DNA from: Stenocarpella maydis | Taxonomy: Eukaryota; Ascomycota; Sordariomycetes; Diaporthales; Diaporthaceae | Direction: 5' to 3' | DNA length: 64,000 nucleotides | NCBI GenBank assembly: GCA_002270565.1 | Contig: NQMI01000140.1 | Location: 54,685 to 118,684 of the forward strand | In this document: one piece after another, positions 32,978-46,700 of the stretch | How the letters are laid out: the number at the start of each line of letters is the position of its first letter | Position numbering within the stretch: position 1 is the stretch's first letter | Made by a program: the position numbers and the translations under genes | The notes under the pieces: model-generated | Database searches by the model: none | What the model saw: the letters and a program-made list of their open reading frames with translations, nothing else | What the model was told of the DNA's origin: nothing

Positions 32978-34879
32978 GCTGTGTGGTCTGGCCGTGTGCA
33001 GCAGTAGCCCTGCAAGAAGTTTCCTCTGGCTGTCTCTGTCTCTGACTAGGTACGTAGATGGTGGTGGCTTTCTCCGAGGCACGACGACACGACAGGCCGG
33101 CTCTCAGGACAAGTACAAGATGCAAAAATACAACATGGGACGTTTAAAAAAAAAAAGACAGACACAATCGTTCCAAGAGAAAGGCTCGCTCAGATGAACA
33201 TCATATGCGCGCGCGCGCACACACACGGGCTGCTAAGAAAAGACAGGAGGTGGGAAAGAAGAAACAAAAGCAGAGTCGTCGGAATAAAGTAAGGAATCGA
33301 CGATCGGTGAGTTGGCAAAACAGGCTGGCTGGTGGGCTGGAAGCAGCAGTTGGCCCGCACCCACCCTCGTTTAATGTGCACTAAATGTCGGGACCCGCTG
33401 TGGAGTCGAGAGGAACACGTCGACTCGCTGGCTGCAGCTCCCTGGGCGAGACGCGTCTGTCTCGTGTCGTGGCTGGGGCCTTTAGTGTATGTAGTGTGGG
33501 ATGGGATTCCTTGGACATGCATGTACTCCGTACACTACATACACTACACTAGGCTCGAGGCCGCATTGTGGCCCTTGCCCACCCTGCGGCGGCTAGCTAG
33601 CAGGACAATTGGTTTTTTCTATTTGTTCTTTTCTTTCCCTTTCCTGCTGCCAGTGCTGCCTAGCAGCGGCAGCCTGGCTATGTTGGGCAGGGGGAGGGGT
33701 GACCTTGTTCTGGCTAACTTATTACTAGTTGCACGTAAATATGTACGATGACGTACATACATCAGGGGCAGGAAAAGTCACTTGTCCATTCACAGTTTGG
33801 GCAATGCGGATATGGTTCAATGTGAATATACCGGGTACAAGGAAGCCTCAGCTTTGCCTGGCATGGAGCCAAAGCATCATCATGTATTCGTCAGGTTCAG
33901 CCGCCTGTCTGTTGTTACAGGACGGCAGACTGGCTCCTATAGTGAGCATGCTGCTTGCTTCGCTGGCCCTCGACTTTGCAGCTCCACTTCCCCATCCTCG
34001 TGCGTTGCTCCCCTCCGCCCCTACAGGGCCGCCCCAGTTCCGCCCATTTCTCGAAACACAACATGAAAAACAAGGGGGTATATGAATAAACCACGCCGCT
34101 CTTTCTCCGCAACCTCACAACCCAATATCAGGCCCGAGGTGTCAAACAAGGGGGGGGGGACAAAAACGGAAAACAAAAAACAAAGAGCTCGGGCTTGATC
34201 CATGTCAGAGCTCTGTAAAGAACAAGAAACAATTATGCAGCTCGAAACACCGTCCGCCTCTTCCTGCCCCCTCGCCCCGGCCTCACCATGGTGCGAGGAT
34301 GCTCTCCCGTTCAAACAAGATCGTTGCACCAAATAGACGCTACGGCGCCTCGCCTGTTGTTTGTTAATAGATCTTCCACCCTGCCAACAGGCGGCTCTAG
34401 TCGGCAATCCAAGAAAATCAGATCGTAGCGGTAGGAAGAAAAACAAGAAACCAGTGTTTGCTTTGCGCGCTGCTCTTCCGCAGTCACTGTGGCTGCTGCT
34501 GATGCAAGATTCGTGCCCTAACGCGCGAGACTGGACTTGGAAGGAAATTAGGAATTACCCGATGCCCCGAGTATTCGTCTAAGCGGGCATATAACACGTC
34601 GCACTATAAGGGCCGAGAACGGCCGGTGTGAAGAGGAGGGACAGCTGGTCATGTACAGACAACTGTAAGTACGGGGCCTGCTTCGGGTCGCCTATCAAGG
34701 CCGCATTTAATGTGGGGGCCGCGTCTTGTCGTGCCGTCAAAGGCGACATACACGGTCATTGGTTGAACAAGAATATACAGGGGTATCGTGTTGGTTTCAT
34801 TCAAGTCGCCTCAAGTCAAGAAAGCAGACGGTTTCGAAATCATGGTCGCGGGGGTGTCGGTCCTTGGGTGTCTGTTTCA
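32978..34879. other. Intergenic spacer upstream of the coiled-coil gene
   Basis: This lies between the stop of the Lte1-like gene and the start of the coiled-coil gene, both on the minus strand. It holds an alternating (GC)n(AC)n run at about 33206-33226, several A- or T-rich tracts and a G run near 34149-34158. No gene is supported. Confidence 0.55.
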
Positions 34880-37800
34880 TCATTGCAACCGTTGCGAGTA
34901 TCGGCGGATCTCATCGTCAGACAGCGCACTCATCCAGAGACAGCGTTCAGTGATGCCTTCTATCGGCTGGAAGTTGTATGTGGTGCTTGCCTCGAGCAGC
35001 CTAAGCAGCGTCTTGACCACGCCAGCAGCGATCCGGCACCGTTCGAAGTTGACAAGGGGTGCCGATGTTGGACTGCTGGCGATCTCGCTTGGCCGTTGTG
35101 CGTTGAAGATCAGGTCGTGGGTATAGATGCCCACGAACGGGATGCAGCCCATATCATGAGTGGTCAGGCCTACTCCTTCCATCTCCGAGCGCAAGGCGTA
35201 GAAGTTGCGGGTTGGCGAGATAAGAGCCTCGAGCTCGCGCAACGTGTGCATGTCGTGGGCCGGAACCATTCTCCACGTCTCAGTCAGGCGCTCGACTTCG
35301 GCGCTTGTCAGTGCAATGGTGATTTGACTCATTGTTGCGAAATTGCGGTACCGCCTGCAGTGGGCAGCAATGTGGATGTACTTGATGATGCACCGAGCTC
35401 GCTCCTCCATGCTCTGGGTGAGCACGATTTCCGAGACAGCCCACTTGACCACAATGTTGAAGCGGGCAATCACCACTTCGACACCTCGGGCATCCGCGTC
35501 CCGCAGGAACTGGACCCACGACCGGCAGTCATTGTTCTCGGCATTCTTCCACCGCATCTCGATAAGCTCCTTCCAGTCGATCTCGTTAAGAGCGTCCTTC
35601 TCGATGAGCGTGAACTGCTGCGCAAGAATCTCCGAGTCGAAAGCCAGGATGAATGGAAGATGCGCAGAGAGATCCCTCGTCTTTTCTTCTTCAGCAATGG
35701 GCTCCGGGTTGCGCGTTGCCTGATTGACGCTGTTCGGATCAGGTGTTGGTTTCGTAGACTGCGCTGCCTGTTCGAAGGTTGGCGTATAGTCAGGCGAGGG
35801 AGGCAGCGGCCTGTTTCCCTCATCTTGACCCCAGATCTGAGCACTGTGCAATTCTGGAACATCTGCGGCCTCAGGTGACACGTCATGAGACTGAGCAGTG
35901 CCCGACGTCGGTGAAGCGATGCTCGCCGTGTGCTTTGTGCGCGTCCCGAAAGTCTGGTAAGTTTTTTCGGTGTGGTTTGTCTGGATCTTGGTCAGGATTG
36001 CGCCACGCCTTAGGGACGGGAAAGCGTCCAGTTCCTCGTCATCCTCATCAGGGTTATCTGATAGCTCAGACGATAGTTCATCGTCCGTGCTGTCCATATC
36101 GAGGAAGGATTGAGACGAGTCCCTCGTCGGGTCACGCTGCTCGGCCGTCGGCATCGTGTCCCCGGGTTTTATCTTCTCAATGCTTTCAGACTTCTTGACA
36201 AATTCATATGACTGATCTATGTCGCCTCCGTCTCGTTCGTCAGCGGATGTACCGTCTTCGGGATCTTCAAGGATGGACTGGTTTGTCCAAGCCGCTCGGC
36301 TCTGACGGCCATCATCTACTGCCTCGCGTTGTAGCAGGGGGATTGATAGGTATGAGCCATCCGAACCGTCAGACAGGAACGACGCTACTTCGTCACGCAG
36401 GGACCGGCCCTTTCCGGGGACACGCAGGGAATTCGAGTCTGAAGCTCCCGCAGAGCTCTTGGCAGGTGGTGCAGGAGCCATGACGCCTTCTTCCACAATG
36501 TGCTCGTGGCGATGTTTTCGTTTCTCTGCCCGGGTGTCGGTGCCGTCTTCTTGCGGAGGCGAATTGCGAGTGGCTCTTTCCATGTTGACCATGGTAGTGT
36601 TTGTAGCATCCAGAGACAGCTTGAAAGCCTTCCTCTCATATCTGCCCTCGAGTTTCAACAATGCCGATTCGACCCCGCCATCATCTTCATCGTCCGGGAG
36701 GTTTGCAAGCTTCTGTGCCTCGGCCTCAAATGAGGGTCGCATTATTGGCCGGGAGGAGGATGTGCTAAGCAGTGAGATCCTGCGCTTGGGCTTCTCTGCA
36801 ATAGCGCCGAGCGAAAAGGCTTCCACTCGACTGCGGGAATAGTCGCTGCTGACAACCTCCACTAACCCCGTCGACCCGCGCGCAATAGCTGGGCTCTGAA
36901 TGAACGAGGTGCTCACGGAGTCCGCGTAGGTTGTGAGAGACCCCAAAGACCGCGACTTACGCAAGACTTGTTGATCCAAGTCCCCAACACGGTTGACCGC
37001 TCTAAGGTCTCCGCCGGGGCGCCTTCGGAGGACTCTCAACGGCGGTGGCACGGATGATTGCTCCATTGACGCCCTGTCGGAGTAGGTGGTCGCGTCGAAG
37101 CTGCGGACAGTCGAGCGGAGACCCATTCCGCTTTGGAAAGAGGCATATTTCCTGAGCCCCATCGTACCGTTTGAACGTAACGAGCGGCTGGAACGGTGGC
37201 GCCCGTGTCCGTAAACCCCAGTCAATGGCGGACGGCTCAATGGCTGACGCAAAAATTCGGACGAGGAAAATCTGGCATCTGGCGACGGGCGGAACAACTC
37301 TTCAGATGGGCGGTGAGTATGCCCACCAGCGAGGGAGTCCAGGTCCGGGACAAACGGGGGCAGGGCGTCTGTTGACTTGCTTGATCGCAGAGCGTGGCGA
37401 CCTAGCAAGTATGAAGATCTCCTTGGCGTGTCTGTTATCCGGCCAGGGGGTGTGCATGGTGGTGTGGGATCTGCTCCCCCTTGCGGCATGAAAGAGTCCG
37501 CGAAATTTTCTACTGACTGGGTGAAAGCAGGAAGGGCGCCGGTCATTGCGGGAAACTCGTCTGGAACCCGTAGCGTGTCATCGAAAATAAGGATGGACTT
37601 GCTTCCGCTAGTCACACCTCCGGCGCTGAAGGGACGCGTACCGTCCTCCAGGTCGACCTGCCGCATGGTTTCCAAGTGCGGTATTGGAAGTCCTCGCTCT
37701 TCACTTGGGCCTCTGACAGTTGTCGGAGTGGATGGTATGGACCCGTGAAAACCCTGCAGGGCAGCCTCCGCTGCCGCGTCTTCCCTTATCACCCTCTTGA

Positions 37801-40553
37801 AGTCCTCGACGATTTCCGCACCAAGCAGGTCGATCCGCACGATCGGTCGCATGCCGTTTGTCCTCGGTCGGGCCTGTGGCACTATCGCAGTCCCGGGCAA
37901 CCTGTTCGTCGTAACGCCGCGGGGTCCTATCGGCGCGATGTTGAAATTTCCTTGTGTGGGCGACACGTCTTGTCCTCGGGTACTCAGAGCGCGGCGAACG
38001 CCGCTGATGAGTTTTCGCATCCCTTGCCCCGACATTGCAGATGCCGTAGCCCTGTCGGCTTCGGAATCACCCGGGTACGGTTGAAACAGAGTCGTTTGTC
38101 GGCTTGCGCCGTTCGTCGAGGTAGGTGAGACGATTTCGACAAAGGCTTGGCCTGGGGGCATGACGTTGCCTCTCACGAGACTGCCGGCGTAGGGAAGCGA
38201 AAGAAGAGTCTCCGTGTTCTGTTGGAGAAGCTGCTCGAGAGTCGTACTGTTGGGTTCCCTCAGCGAGTCGGAAAGACTTCCGTTGCGCTTGTGCGCCTGG
38301 TGGGGGCGCAATCGCTTTCCCATCAGTGCACGCGGGGTCGTGGCAATGGGCTCCATGTTGTAGACGGAGCTCGGGTCCACCGGGTGCGCGCCTAAAGGAT
38401 GGTTCGAACCAGGACTCGAGGACTTCGCAGTCCTGGTGGGGAACGAACATGAGACAACGTCCCTGCTCGAAATGCTTGTCGGGGAGATTTGCGCTTCCTC
38501 GGCCGTATTCCTGTCGTCGATCTGATTTTTTGGTGTGGCAGGTCTTTGGCCTCGCCCATAATCATTGCCGTCACCGGCCCTCGCAACGTCTCGAAAAAAG
38601 CTGGTCTCGGAACCCGGTGGATTGCTTGCCAACGGTGCAAAGATGTTATCAAGCGTTGGTGGGCCTTGGTCCAGATATCTCTGCCAGAACTCGGGATCCA
38701 AGCTGGGGTTTCGATGACCAGGTATACCGCCCGGAGCAATTGGCGCCTCGGGTGGCAACGAAGCGTCGGACTCGGGTCCGTCCCAAAACTGAGCACAAAC
38801 ACGCCTCCAACACTTCTTGAGCTCGGCCAGAATCTTAAGCTGTACCCTGCGCCCTTTCGCGTCCTGCGATACGTCGTTTGTCAGGCTGTTCAGAAGCCTG
38901 CAGAAGTTCGTACGCATCTCGTACTCGCAGACGAAATCGTCCACAAAGTAGTTCAGAATCCAGTGTCGGAGTGCCACAAAAGTGCGCACGCGAACAACCA
39001 CCCCAACTTCGCCATCCCTCATTAGAGCCCATCGCATCCGTGAGAAGAGCATTAGAAGCAGATCCATGGGCGATAGATACGAACGAAAGGTGAGAAAGAA
39101 GTCGGAAAGGAGTTCGTAGTCGAGGAATGTGGGAGAGGTAATCTCCGCCACGAGTCGAGGAGGCGTTGCGGCAGTCACGGCTCCGGTGAGAGACGAGTAC
39201 CTGACAATGGTGGGATCATCGCAGGCCGGCTTGAAAGTCAGAGCGTCAAACATGGCGGGTTCGATCGAGACCCGTGGTGACATGTACCTTGCTCGAGATG
39301 CATCATGAGGAGAAAGGCCAGAACCGAGCCAGGCTGGTCTTTGTGCTAATGATCGGTGAGACGTTGCTCCGGCGATGGATCCGGGCCTCCTAGAGCCCAC
39401 CGACGAGGCAAAGCGTGGTGTCAGGCCGCCTGATCGGTCCATCATGGAAGGGTTACTCGACCGGACGTCTTCGGTCGGAGCATAGCTAGAACCTTGAATG
39501 AAGGGTGTTCCCTTGACTGAAAACCGCGGGGTACCTAGTTTCCAGGAGGGAATGGAGATCTCAAGGAACGGCGAGGTAGCGGCCTCTAAATCTTCGAGTG
39601 TCTTGGGCCTCTGCTCCTCGCCCGGCTGCGTGACGACAATCTTGAAAGCCCCTAAATCAGATTCCCGAGCCACGGATGACCTCGATTCGTGGATGGTCGA
39701 GTCGGACTGAGTGCGTCGATGCGTGGCTAAACTTGCTTTCCTATTATCCTCCAAGTAAGAACGCAGCAGCCCGGTCGTTGGGGTTGACGGTACGAGACTC
39801 GGTGTCCATTGAGATCTATGCAGTTGGCTCGTATCAAGTGCAGTGTCCCGTTTTTGTTTTTCGCTCGGTGCCGAGCCCAAGCCAGCTGTTTGCGGGGGGG
39901 TCATTGGGAAGACAAAGTGAGGCTGCGGATGCCTCTGGTGTGCTGGACGGACCGTAGGCCTAGACAAGAGTACATGAGGTAAGCACTTGCATCACGATCG
40001 AGCGTTTTATCCTCATATGGCGGGCACATGGTTGTCTGAGACAGCCAGCCAGCCACCCGCGTATACCTTTTGTGACTTACCTCAAGTATATGCGACCGTT
40101 GTTGCCGACGTTGGCAACGGTGAACTGCCTCCCTTCGCGCCCAGCCGAGCCGCCGTCAGGCGTGATGTCCCATCTGTCGTTATCCGAGTTCTTCCTCGGC
40201 CGCCGCACCGCCATCCTCTCTTCCTGACTCTTGCGCTCCGTCACTGGTAACAGCAGGTTCACCTTCTGAGTGGGCGTGGTGCGCGTCAGGGGCTTGTTTG
40301 CGGTGATGTTCGGTGCGCCCGGGTCTGGAGCCCGCCTGGGTGGGATAGGGTGCCTAGTTCTCGTCGCATCTCGGGGCACTGGTCGGAGGAAGACGGGCGC
40401 CCTCGTCACATCCTTCCTCTGGGCAGAGCTAGGCGGAGGGCGTCTGGCTTGCTGTCGCGGACTCGACTTGGCGGTATTTTGGGGTACAATACGAGGCCCT
40501 TGAAGCGGAAGCAGCGGGGGCTCGTGATCGGGTTCCATCTCTTGGCTCGTCAT
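34880..40553 (-). CDS. LTE1: Lte1-like Ras-family guanine nucleotide exchange factor
   Basis: Two exons: 40553-40081 and 39959-34880. The 121-nt intron joins IYLR to PTVRPAHQRHPQPHF, giving 1850 residues. A RasGEF N-terminal domain lies near residues 390-530 (AEITSPTFLDYELLSDFFLT, VRVRTFVALRHWILNYF). A long Ser/Pro/Asp-rich disordered region of about 1000 residues follows. The catalytic RasGEF (CDC25-like) domain occupies the last 250 residues (FDSEILAQQFTLIEKDALNE, ERARCIIKYIHIAAHCRRY, MGCIPFVGIYTHDLIFNA). The split arrangement, with the N module near the start and the catalytic module at the very end, is characteristic of Lte1, the mitotic-exit regulator acting on the Tem1/Spg1 GTPase pathway. 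Whether it has exchange activity is debated in yeast. The second exon is 5080 nt with no stop. The start at 40553 is the first ATG of the exon 1 frame. Confidence 0.88.
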
Positions 40554-41637
40554 GGCCTTGGTGGGCAGACGAACGTCTGCGGGTGCTCACTGCAGCGATG
40601 GTTAGAAATAGGCATTGGAGATGTGGGGCAATCCAAGCGGGCTGTTGGCAACTTATGAGGGAAACCAGTGACGATGGGGCGCAGCGTGAGGAGGGAGGCA
40701 AGGGGATGCAAATCAGATGGTGGCGTGCCGAGAGGCGTGTGATGCTGGGACTTGGCTGTGGTATTGATTGGTTGCGTCGGCGTAAGCAGAACCGCCGAGC
40801 GTCACACAGAGGCAATACGCGAGAGAAGCCTTGACTGGCATCTGGACAACAAGGCCCGGGAAGCAGCCAGAGAGGAGACGGCTATCCGATGGGGTGGTTG
40901 AATGGTTGAGTCGTCAAAGCGTGGGCAGTGTTGAATTAACAAGGCAGTCGAGATGGGACGAAACGTCACTTACAGGAACCGAACTCTTGCACAACGCCAT
41001 AACAACCGCACACGTTGAGGACGGACGGCCGACGCGAATAAAAATAGACGGAACCTGAGCCGATTCAGCTCTCTCTCTCTCTGTCTCTCTCTCACTCCCT
41101 CTCTGGCCTTGTGGGCCTGGAATCAATGCCTCAGACCCAGTCGTGGCACCTCGAGAGGCTGGCCGGACCCCCCTCGACGATGCTGACAGCCGGCGCAGCG
41201 CAGCCAAAGCCTTGGTGGGTTTGCTTGATACTTTGGCCGATTGCCGCGGGTCGTGGCGCTGGGCGGTCGATCAAAAGACCGGAGAGACTGGGTGCCGAAA
41301 TGCGCGACTCGGAAGGAGTGAATGGTGGGTGGAAACCGAAGGGAAAGCTGCAAAGGCGAAGGAGAATTCAGTGTGTTGAACAGCCGGCCGGGGTTGGTCA
41401 CGTCAAAGTGGAGTCAAAAGCCGCGGTGGTGATCACTACTGTTGGCTTACAAGTAAAAGGAGGGTCAGAATTATCAGAGGCGGAAATGGAAGTGGTTAAG
41501 GCAAGGAGGGAGAGAGGGTGCGAGAGGATGCACATGGCAGGATAAGGTAACGCAAGGCCAACCTTGATTGACTGACTGACGACTATGTACCTACTGTGTG
41601 TGTATGAAAGGTGACCAAATTGGCAGGGCAATGCAGG

Positions 41638-41713
41638 CTAAGGCAAGGCAAGGTGAGGCAAGGCAAGGAAGGCAAGGCAGGGCGAGGCAGGGCGAGGCAG
41701 GGCGAGGCAGGGA
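41638..41713. repeat. G-rich minisatellite, 10-bp unit GGCGAGGCAG
   Basis: Four consecutive 10-bp units fill 41671-41710; the first differs by one base. They are preceded by degenerate AGGCAAGGC units. Strong G/A versus C/T strand asymmetry. Confidence 0.85.
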
Positions 41714-43684
41714 AAAGGGCAACGGTTCACGAGGGGGGAGATTGTGAGATTGAGATGGTCCGTGGGCACCCCGCCAGACCGTCCTGCCGGTGGGAGGGAC
41801 GCTGTAGTGCAGGGTATCTTGGTACACTACCTAGGTACTGTCTGCTCGGGAGTGCACGGGGTTAAGGTGGCACTGGTGGCACGGTGACCGGCGTGAGCCT
41901 GTGAGGTACAAGGACACAAGGGTACTGGAGTACTACGTAGTATACAACTTAGTGCACAGGGTGACGGGGCCCAACACAAGACGGTGCGGTGACTTAGGAG
42001 AGGGATGCATAAGTACTAGTATCATGGCACGAATAGGGAGGCCAGACAGGATTGAATCCGGCCCGCCCTTTTTCTCGTCCTCTCTGTTTTACTCTGCTTG
42101 TATCTACCTAGGCATCTCTATCAGTCCGTGTCGGCTACCTCGGCGCACTGATCCATCTTATATTGCCAGGGTGAGATCGGATCCGGTGTGGAAATTTGAG
42201 GCGGTCCAAACGGGTCGATACCATGTATCAAGTGAGGCTGCAAGCTGCGTCCTGGCGTGGTACTGTGTAAACACAGCAACAATACAGCAATCGCCATTGG
42301 GGTCTGGCTGGGTCTCACGACTCTCCGCTGCTGTCCCTGGCCTCGCATGAAAGCCTGGCCTGCCATCCGGGCCATGCCATGCGGTGCCACGGCCCATGGT
42401 TAGCAAGATGCAGACGCCACGATAGCCTGAGGCTGGCCTGTCAAGCTGCCACACCCACAAACGGCAAATAAAAATCCCTTGCTTTGGCGCCCATGCAGCC
42501 ATGTGGTCGAGATTTCGGGCAGGACGGCAGAGACAGGCACATAGAGTGAGAGAGAGGCCAAGACGCCTCGGGAAGAGGACCAGGGCCCATGCGCACGGGC
42601 GAACCCAATTTAGGGCCTGCATGATGCGGGTATACATAGTTGTCTGCCTAACTCTCTAGGTACATATGTACCTACCCCAGGTGGGCAAGTCCACATATTG
42701 AGAGATAAGCCGGTATGAACCGTTCCCACGCCCACGCCCACGCTCAGCTCCTTCAGCTCGCCAGCGCCAGCGCCAGCGCCAGCACCGTCACCGTCACCAT
42801 TACTTCGTGCTTGGGCCAGCGCCAGAAAAAAAAAGGAAGACCAAGTCGTCCCCACAGTCTGGGCCACCCGTTCAGCCCGTCCTCCCGCCTTGCCCGTTCT
42901 GTCCCAAACGGCCTGATGGTTCAGTTCTCTGAGTTGGATCTGCCTTTGGCATTCAAATCAAGTACGAATATGGAGTATTCTGGCAGTACATTCACAACAA
43001 CACAACATTTACCAACCTGGTCGTCGTCGTCGTCATCACCATCATCATCATCATGACCCGATCACAACATGGGGATGTCCCCTTTCAGTCTAAATCTTGC
43101 CCACAAGTTATGAGCGCCCATTTTTATTACTAGGTACACTAGCTTCCTGGATCTCGAGATATCCTGCACGTCCCAGATACCAACTTGGCGCACTGCTGCA
43201 GAACTCTCACCCGTGCTCCCCGGGGCCCAGACCCAGACCCGGACCCAGACAGGCTGGCCGTGTCGTCCAAACTACACTAAGCCCTCGACAGTGGACTCTC
43301 CAAAGTCTCCCCACCTCCCACAACATCGCCGACCAACAACAGCCAACCTTGGAGAGCTATGACTTTCGTCCCATGTTTATGAGCTGCATGACCGGCCCAC
43401 ACACGCGCTTAGCGGGGCACGTCATAGCCCCTTCTCATCCAGCTTCCTTACTCGCTTCAACAGCCAGGCCAGAATCCTGATGGCCAAAGCAAGAAGAGGC
43501 AGACCCTGAGCTTGGGCTCTGGCCACCGCGCTCGCCCGAGCGCCCAACCATGTAGTCAGTCATTCCTCTGTCTGCCCTCTGTGTGGGCGTTGCACTATAC
43601 TAGTCACATTTTGGTGTCCGTGCCATATGCTTATCATTCTTTGAGATTCTTCTAGATGCATTCCTCACCCAATTGAGCAGTCAA

Positions 43685-43707
43685 GCAGGCAGGCAGGCAG
43701 GCAGGCC
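43685..43707. repeat. (GGCA)n tetranucleotide microsatellite
   Basis: Five consecutive GGCA-type units in intergenic DNA. No coding context. Confidence 0.9.
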
Positions 43708-46700
43708 GCAATATGGACGGACGGCGTGACTCCTGCACAGTCTTCTATACAATAGTCCAGGACGGCGGGCGGCCAGGTGATGAAACTGGCTCGGTCGAGC
43801 ATCAGGTGGATTCTTCTCGCTTGGTCCGCCTACACTACTTGCCGAGTACAACAGCCTCGACTTTAATTTGGCCCCCAGGCCTGTCAACGATGGATCAGCA
43901 CGGGATTGGCAACGGTGCTGCTCCGAAACCAGATTGCCGAGGGCAGTAGGCCTGCACTAGGCGTCTGAGTCTGCCACTTCTCGCCTGCTGTGAAGCTGGC
44001 ATTCCCCAGGCCGCCTAGGAGCCCTGCTAGTATTCAAGCTCGACGCCTCGGGCAGACGCCTCGGGCAGTTGCGATAGCATAGCTGTCTCTATCACTCACT
44101 GGTGCTTGTGCTCCAACTCATCACCAGCGAGTGCTCCAGGCCAAGCCACTTGCCCAGCACGATGCTACCAACCGAGGTCCAATTGGGAGTGACACCTGCG
44201 ACTGCACCACATGCAGCCCTTCAATTGCCCAATCACCGCTCCCGATAGAGCTCCGAGGTGGGCAATAGCTGCATGCACGTTGCATGCAGCTAGCATCAAA
44301 GCAGGGCGCAACTGTCTAGTGCCCGCTCGGCGCAGTACCGTGCTGAGATATATAGCATTTGTGCCTCAATTCGCTCAGAGAGCACTCGCTCTTGTCGCGG
44401 TAACAAGGGAAAAGACAAAACCCACCTCTTTGGGATCACGAGTCCCACAACACATCTCGGCAGTTGGCACTCGTTCCCACAGGCATATTCTCCCGTCATC
44501 CAAACATTCTGAACCTCTGCCCCCCACCCCCGCCCGGAGATCGCCGTTCATTCAGAGCTCTCGCTCACTTCGCCGACCGCCAATCTCGCCTGGCCACACG
44601 TGGTTACGGAGTCTGTGGGCCACGTCTTCATCACGATACACTGCTGACCTGCTACACTTGGGATCCTATTCGGTGTGCCGCTATCATGGCCCCTCAACCG
44701 CTCATGTATCTGATACAGGTGTTGGCCGCCCGTGCCGCACAGCCTCTCAGTCACAGCCCTGGGTACTTGGTACATACCGTTACTTGAAACCATAATGGCA
44801 GCACCAAGCTATAGCATCTGCAGGAGCTCTCCGGTATATGTTGTCAGTACAATGCAGTTTCTACGATGCCTCGCTAGTGTACCGAGCACAGCGGTTTATC
44901 TTATTAGGGTCTGGAGTGGAGTTGAGGCAACCACCCATGAAGGCCCTGGCGAGGCTTTGAGCATCTGGGAGGCTATTTCGGCTTGTCATTCTATATGTTT
45001 GCGCTGACACTCGAGCCCTGGATGCACTCTGGCTTGCACTGCATCCGCGTGACCGGGTCACGACCGGGGCTACTCGACCCTCGGCCAACGACAATTCTTG
45101 GGGCTTTGCTGACAAGTAGAGCAGGGAAGCTACCATGAGGGGAGAAGGACCGGGTACTGTGTGGCCTATGTGGCCTGTGATCGATAATGCAATGGCATCC
45201 ACAACTACTCCGCTAGAACTTGATATACCCTCCCATATCCACGTTTCTTCATGGATCAAGCAACCTTGGCATCGCACTCGCTTCGAGCCACTAATGCCCA
45301 CGCGTCGGCCCTATCATGATTTATGGCCCGCCCTTTTCCCTTCGACGTACGCCCCCAAACAAGGTCAAACAATTCCCCTTGACAGCTCTCGACGTCGTAA
45401 GCGAGCTGCGGAGTGCTTTGCCCAGCACATGCTGTGTCACGGGTAGCCTGTAGTCCGTTCACCTGCCACTTAATCATGGCAGCGAGATTATCGACAAGGG
45501 TTTGCTGGTGGAGCCGAAGCCACCCTGCCGGGCCTTGGCGAACTCTGTTGGCCCCGGCGGAAGACCTGGATCGATCTCACGTGTATCAACATGGATGGTG
45601 CTCCATTCATCAACGACAAGAACAAAGAGGGGGAGAAAATTGTTCGTAGGCCTCGGGGGCCACAATAGCCAGAATCGGCACGCCGATCCATATACTGTGT
45701 TCAGATATAAGCCGCAAGATGATCGATTCACAGCAGCCTCCATCCCGGCAGGGCGAGAGCCGGCACAAGCGTTGGGCCTACAGGCGGACCCACACAATCG
45801 AGACTACAGCCCACGCCGTCAGCAAGCCCGGGCCCCCAGCGCTGGTTGCACAACAACCGACCGGGCGGGAAAGGGGGCGGGCTTGAGCGGCGCGTGCTTC
45901 TAGCTCCTATTCTTCGGCTCATCTTCGCACGTTCCAAGGCGCTTAGGGGAAACTTCTTTCTTCTTTTTCTTCGACCACCAGCGCTGGAATCCGTGCCAGG
46001 CCTAGCGCTTAAGCTGTTGCGTGGTGGTATAGTATGTGGTAGTCAGCAGGTGGTTCTACCAGCCAGACTCGACTCATGGCTGACCATCTGGGGTTTGTGG
46101 TGGCGCCCGCCGTCGGCCCGACCAGTGACCACGGGCCCTGCCCACCCACCCACCACAACCACCCCTCCTGCGTTGGAACTCACTTATACGTGTATCATGT
46201 ACACATCTCTATGCATGGATCCATGTACACTATGTTGGGTGATCCGCCCCGTTGGGAGGACCAGAGGCAGGCATCAGGGGGTCCTCGTGATCGTCGGCCC
46301 CACAGCTCAGCCTTGGGGGGATCCGGGGATATACACTATAGAGGCAAGTGACGAGAAGACACGGCGAAACAAGGTTAATAAGGGCCCTGAGATCGATCAG
46401 CTAGGGCACACAGTATTGCAGGTAGAGTTTGGTTTTATCCTCAAGCTCATGTGCGGGACTCCCGTGGATCGAGCCAGTGAAGAAGAGCATAGCGTCTATA
46501 AGCCTTGTTCCCCCCAGCAGATTCACTTTTTATGTCTCAGTCTGCAGGCCCACCCCCCTCCCCCACGAACCGTCAAGGACTGAGGATATGCGGGTGATCC
46601 ACGATCACCGCCCGGCGATTTTACCTCGTGGCTGTTTGTCGCTTGTTTGCACTCACCGGGGGAATGATTTTCTCTCACGGCATCGTGGGTTGGTTGCATG

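Noticed and set aside
34628..35878. 416-codon open frame on the plus strand
   Set aside because: Lies antisense to the catalytic RasGEF domain of the Lte1-like gene, whose protein is clearly conserved; the plus-strand product has no domain.
44211..44795. 194-codon plus-strand frame in the spacer
   Set aside because: No domain, poor codon bias, overlaps other frames; looks like chance.
45846..46583. 245-codon plus-strand frame in the spacer
   Set aside because: No domain or conserved pattern; contains low-complexity Pro/Thr runs; start codon has no supporting context.
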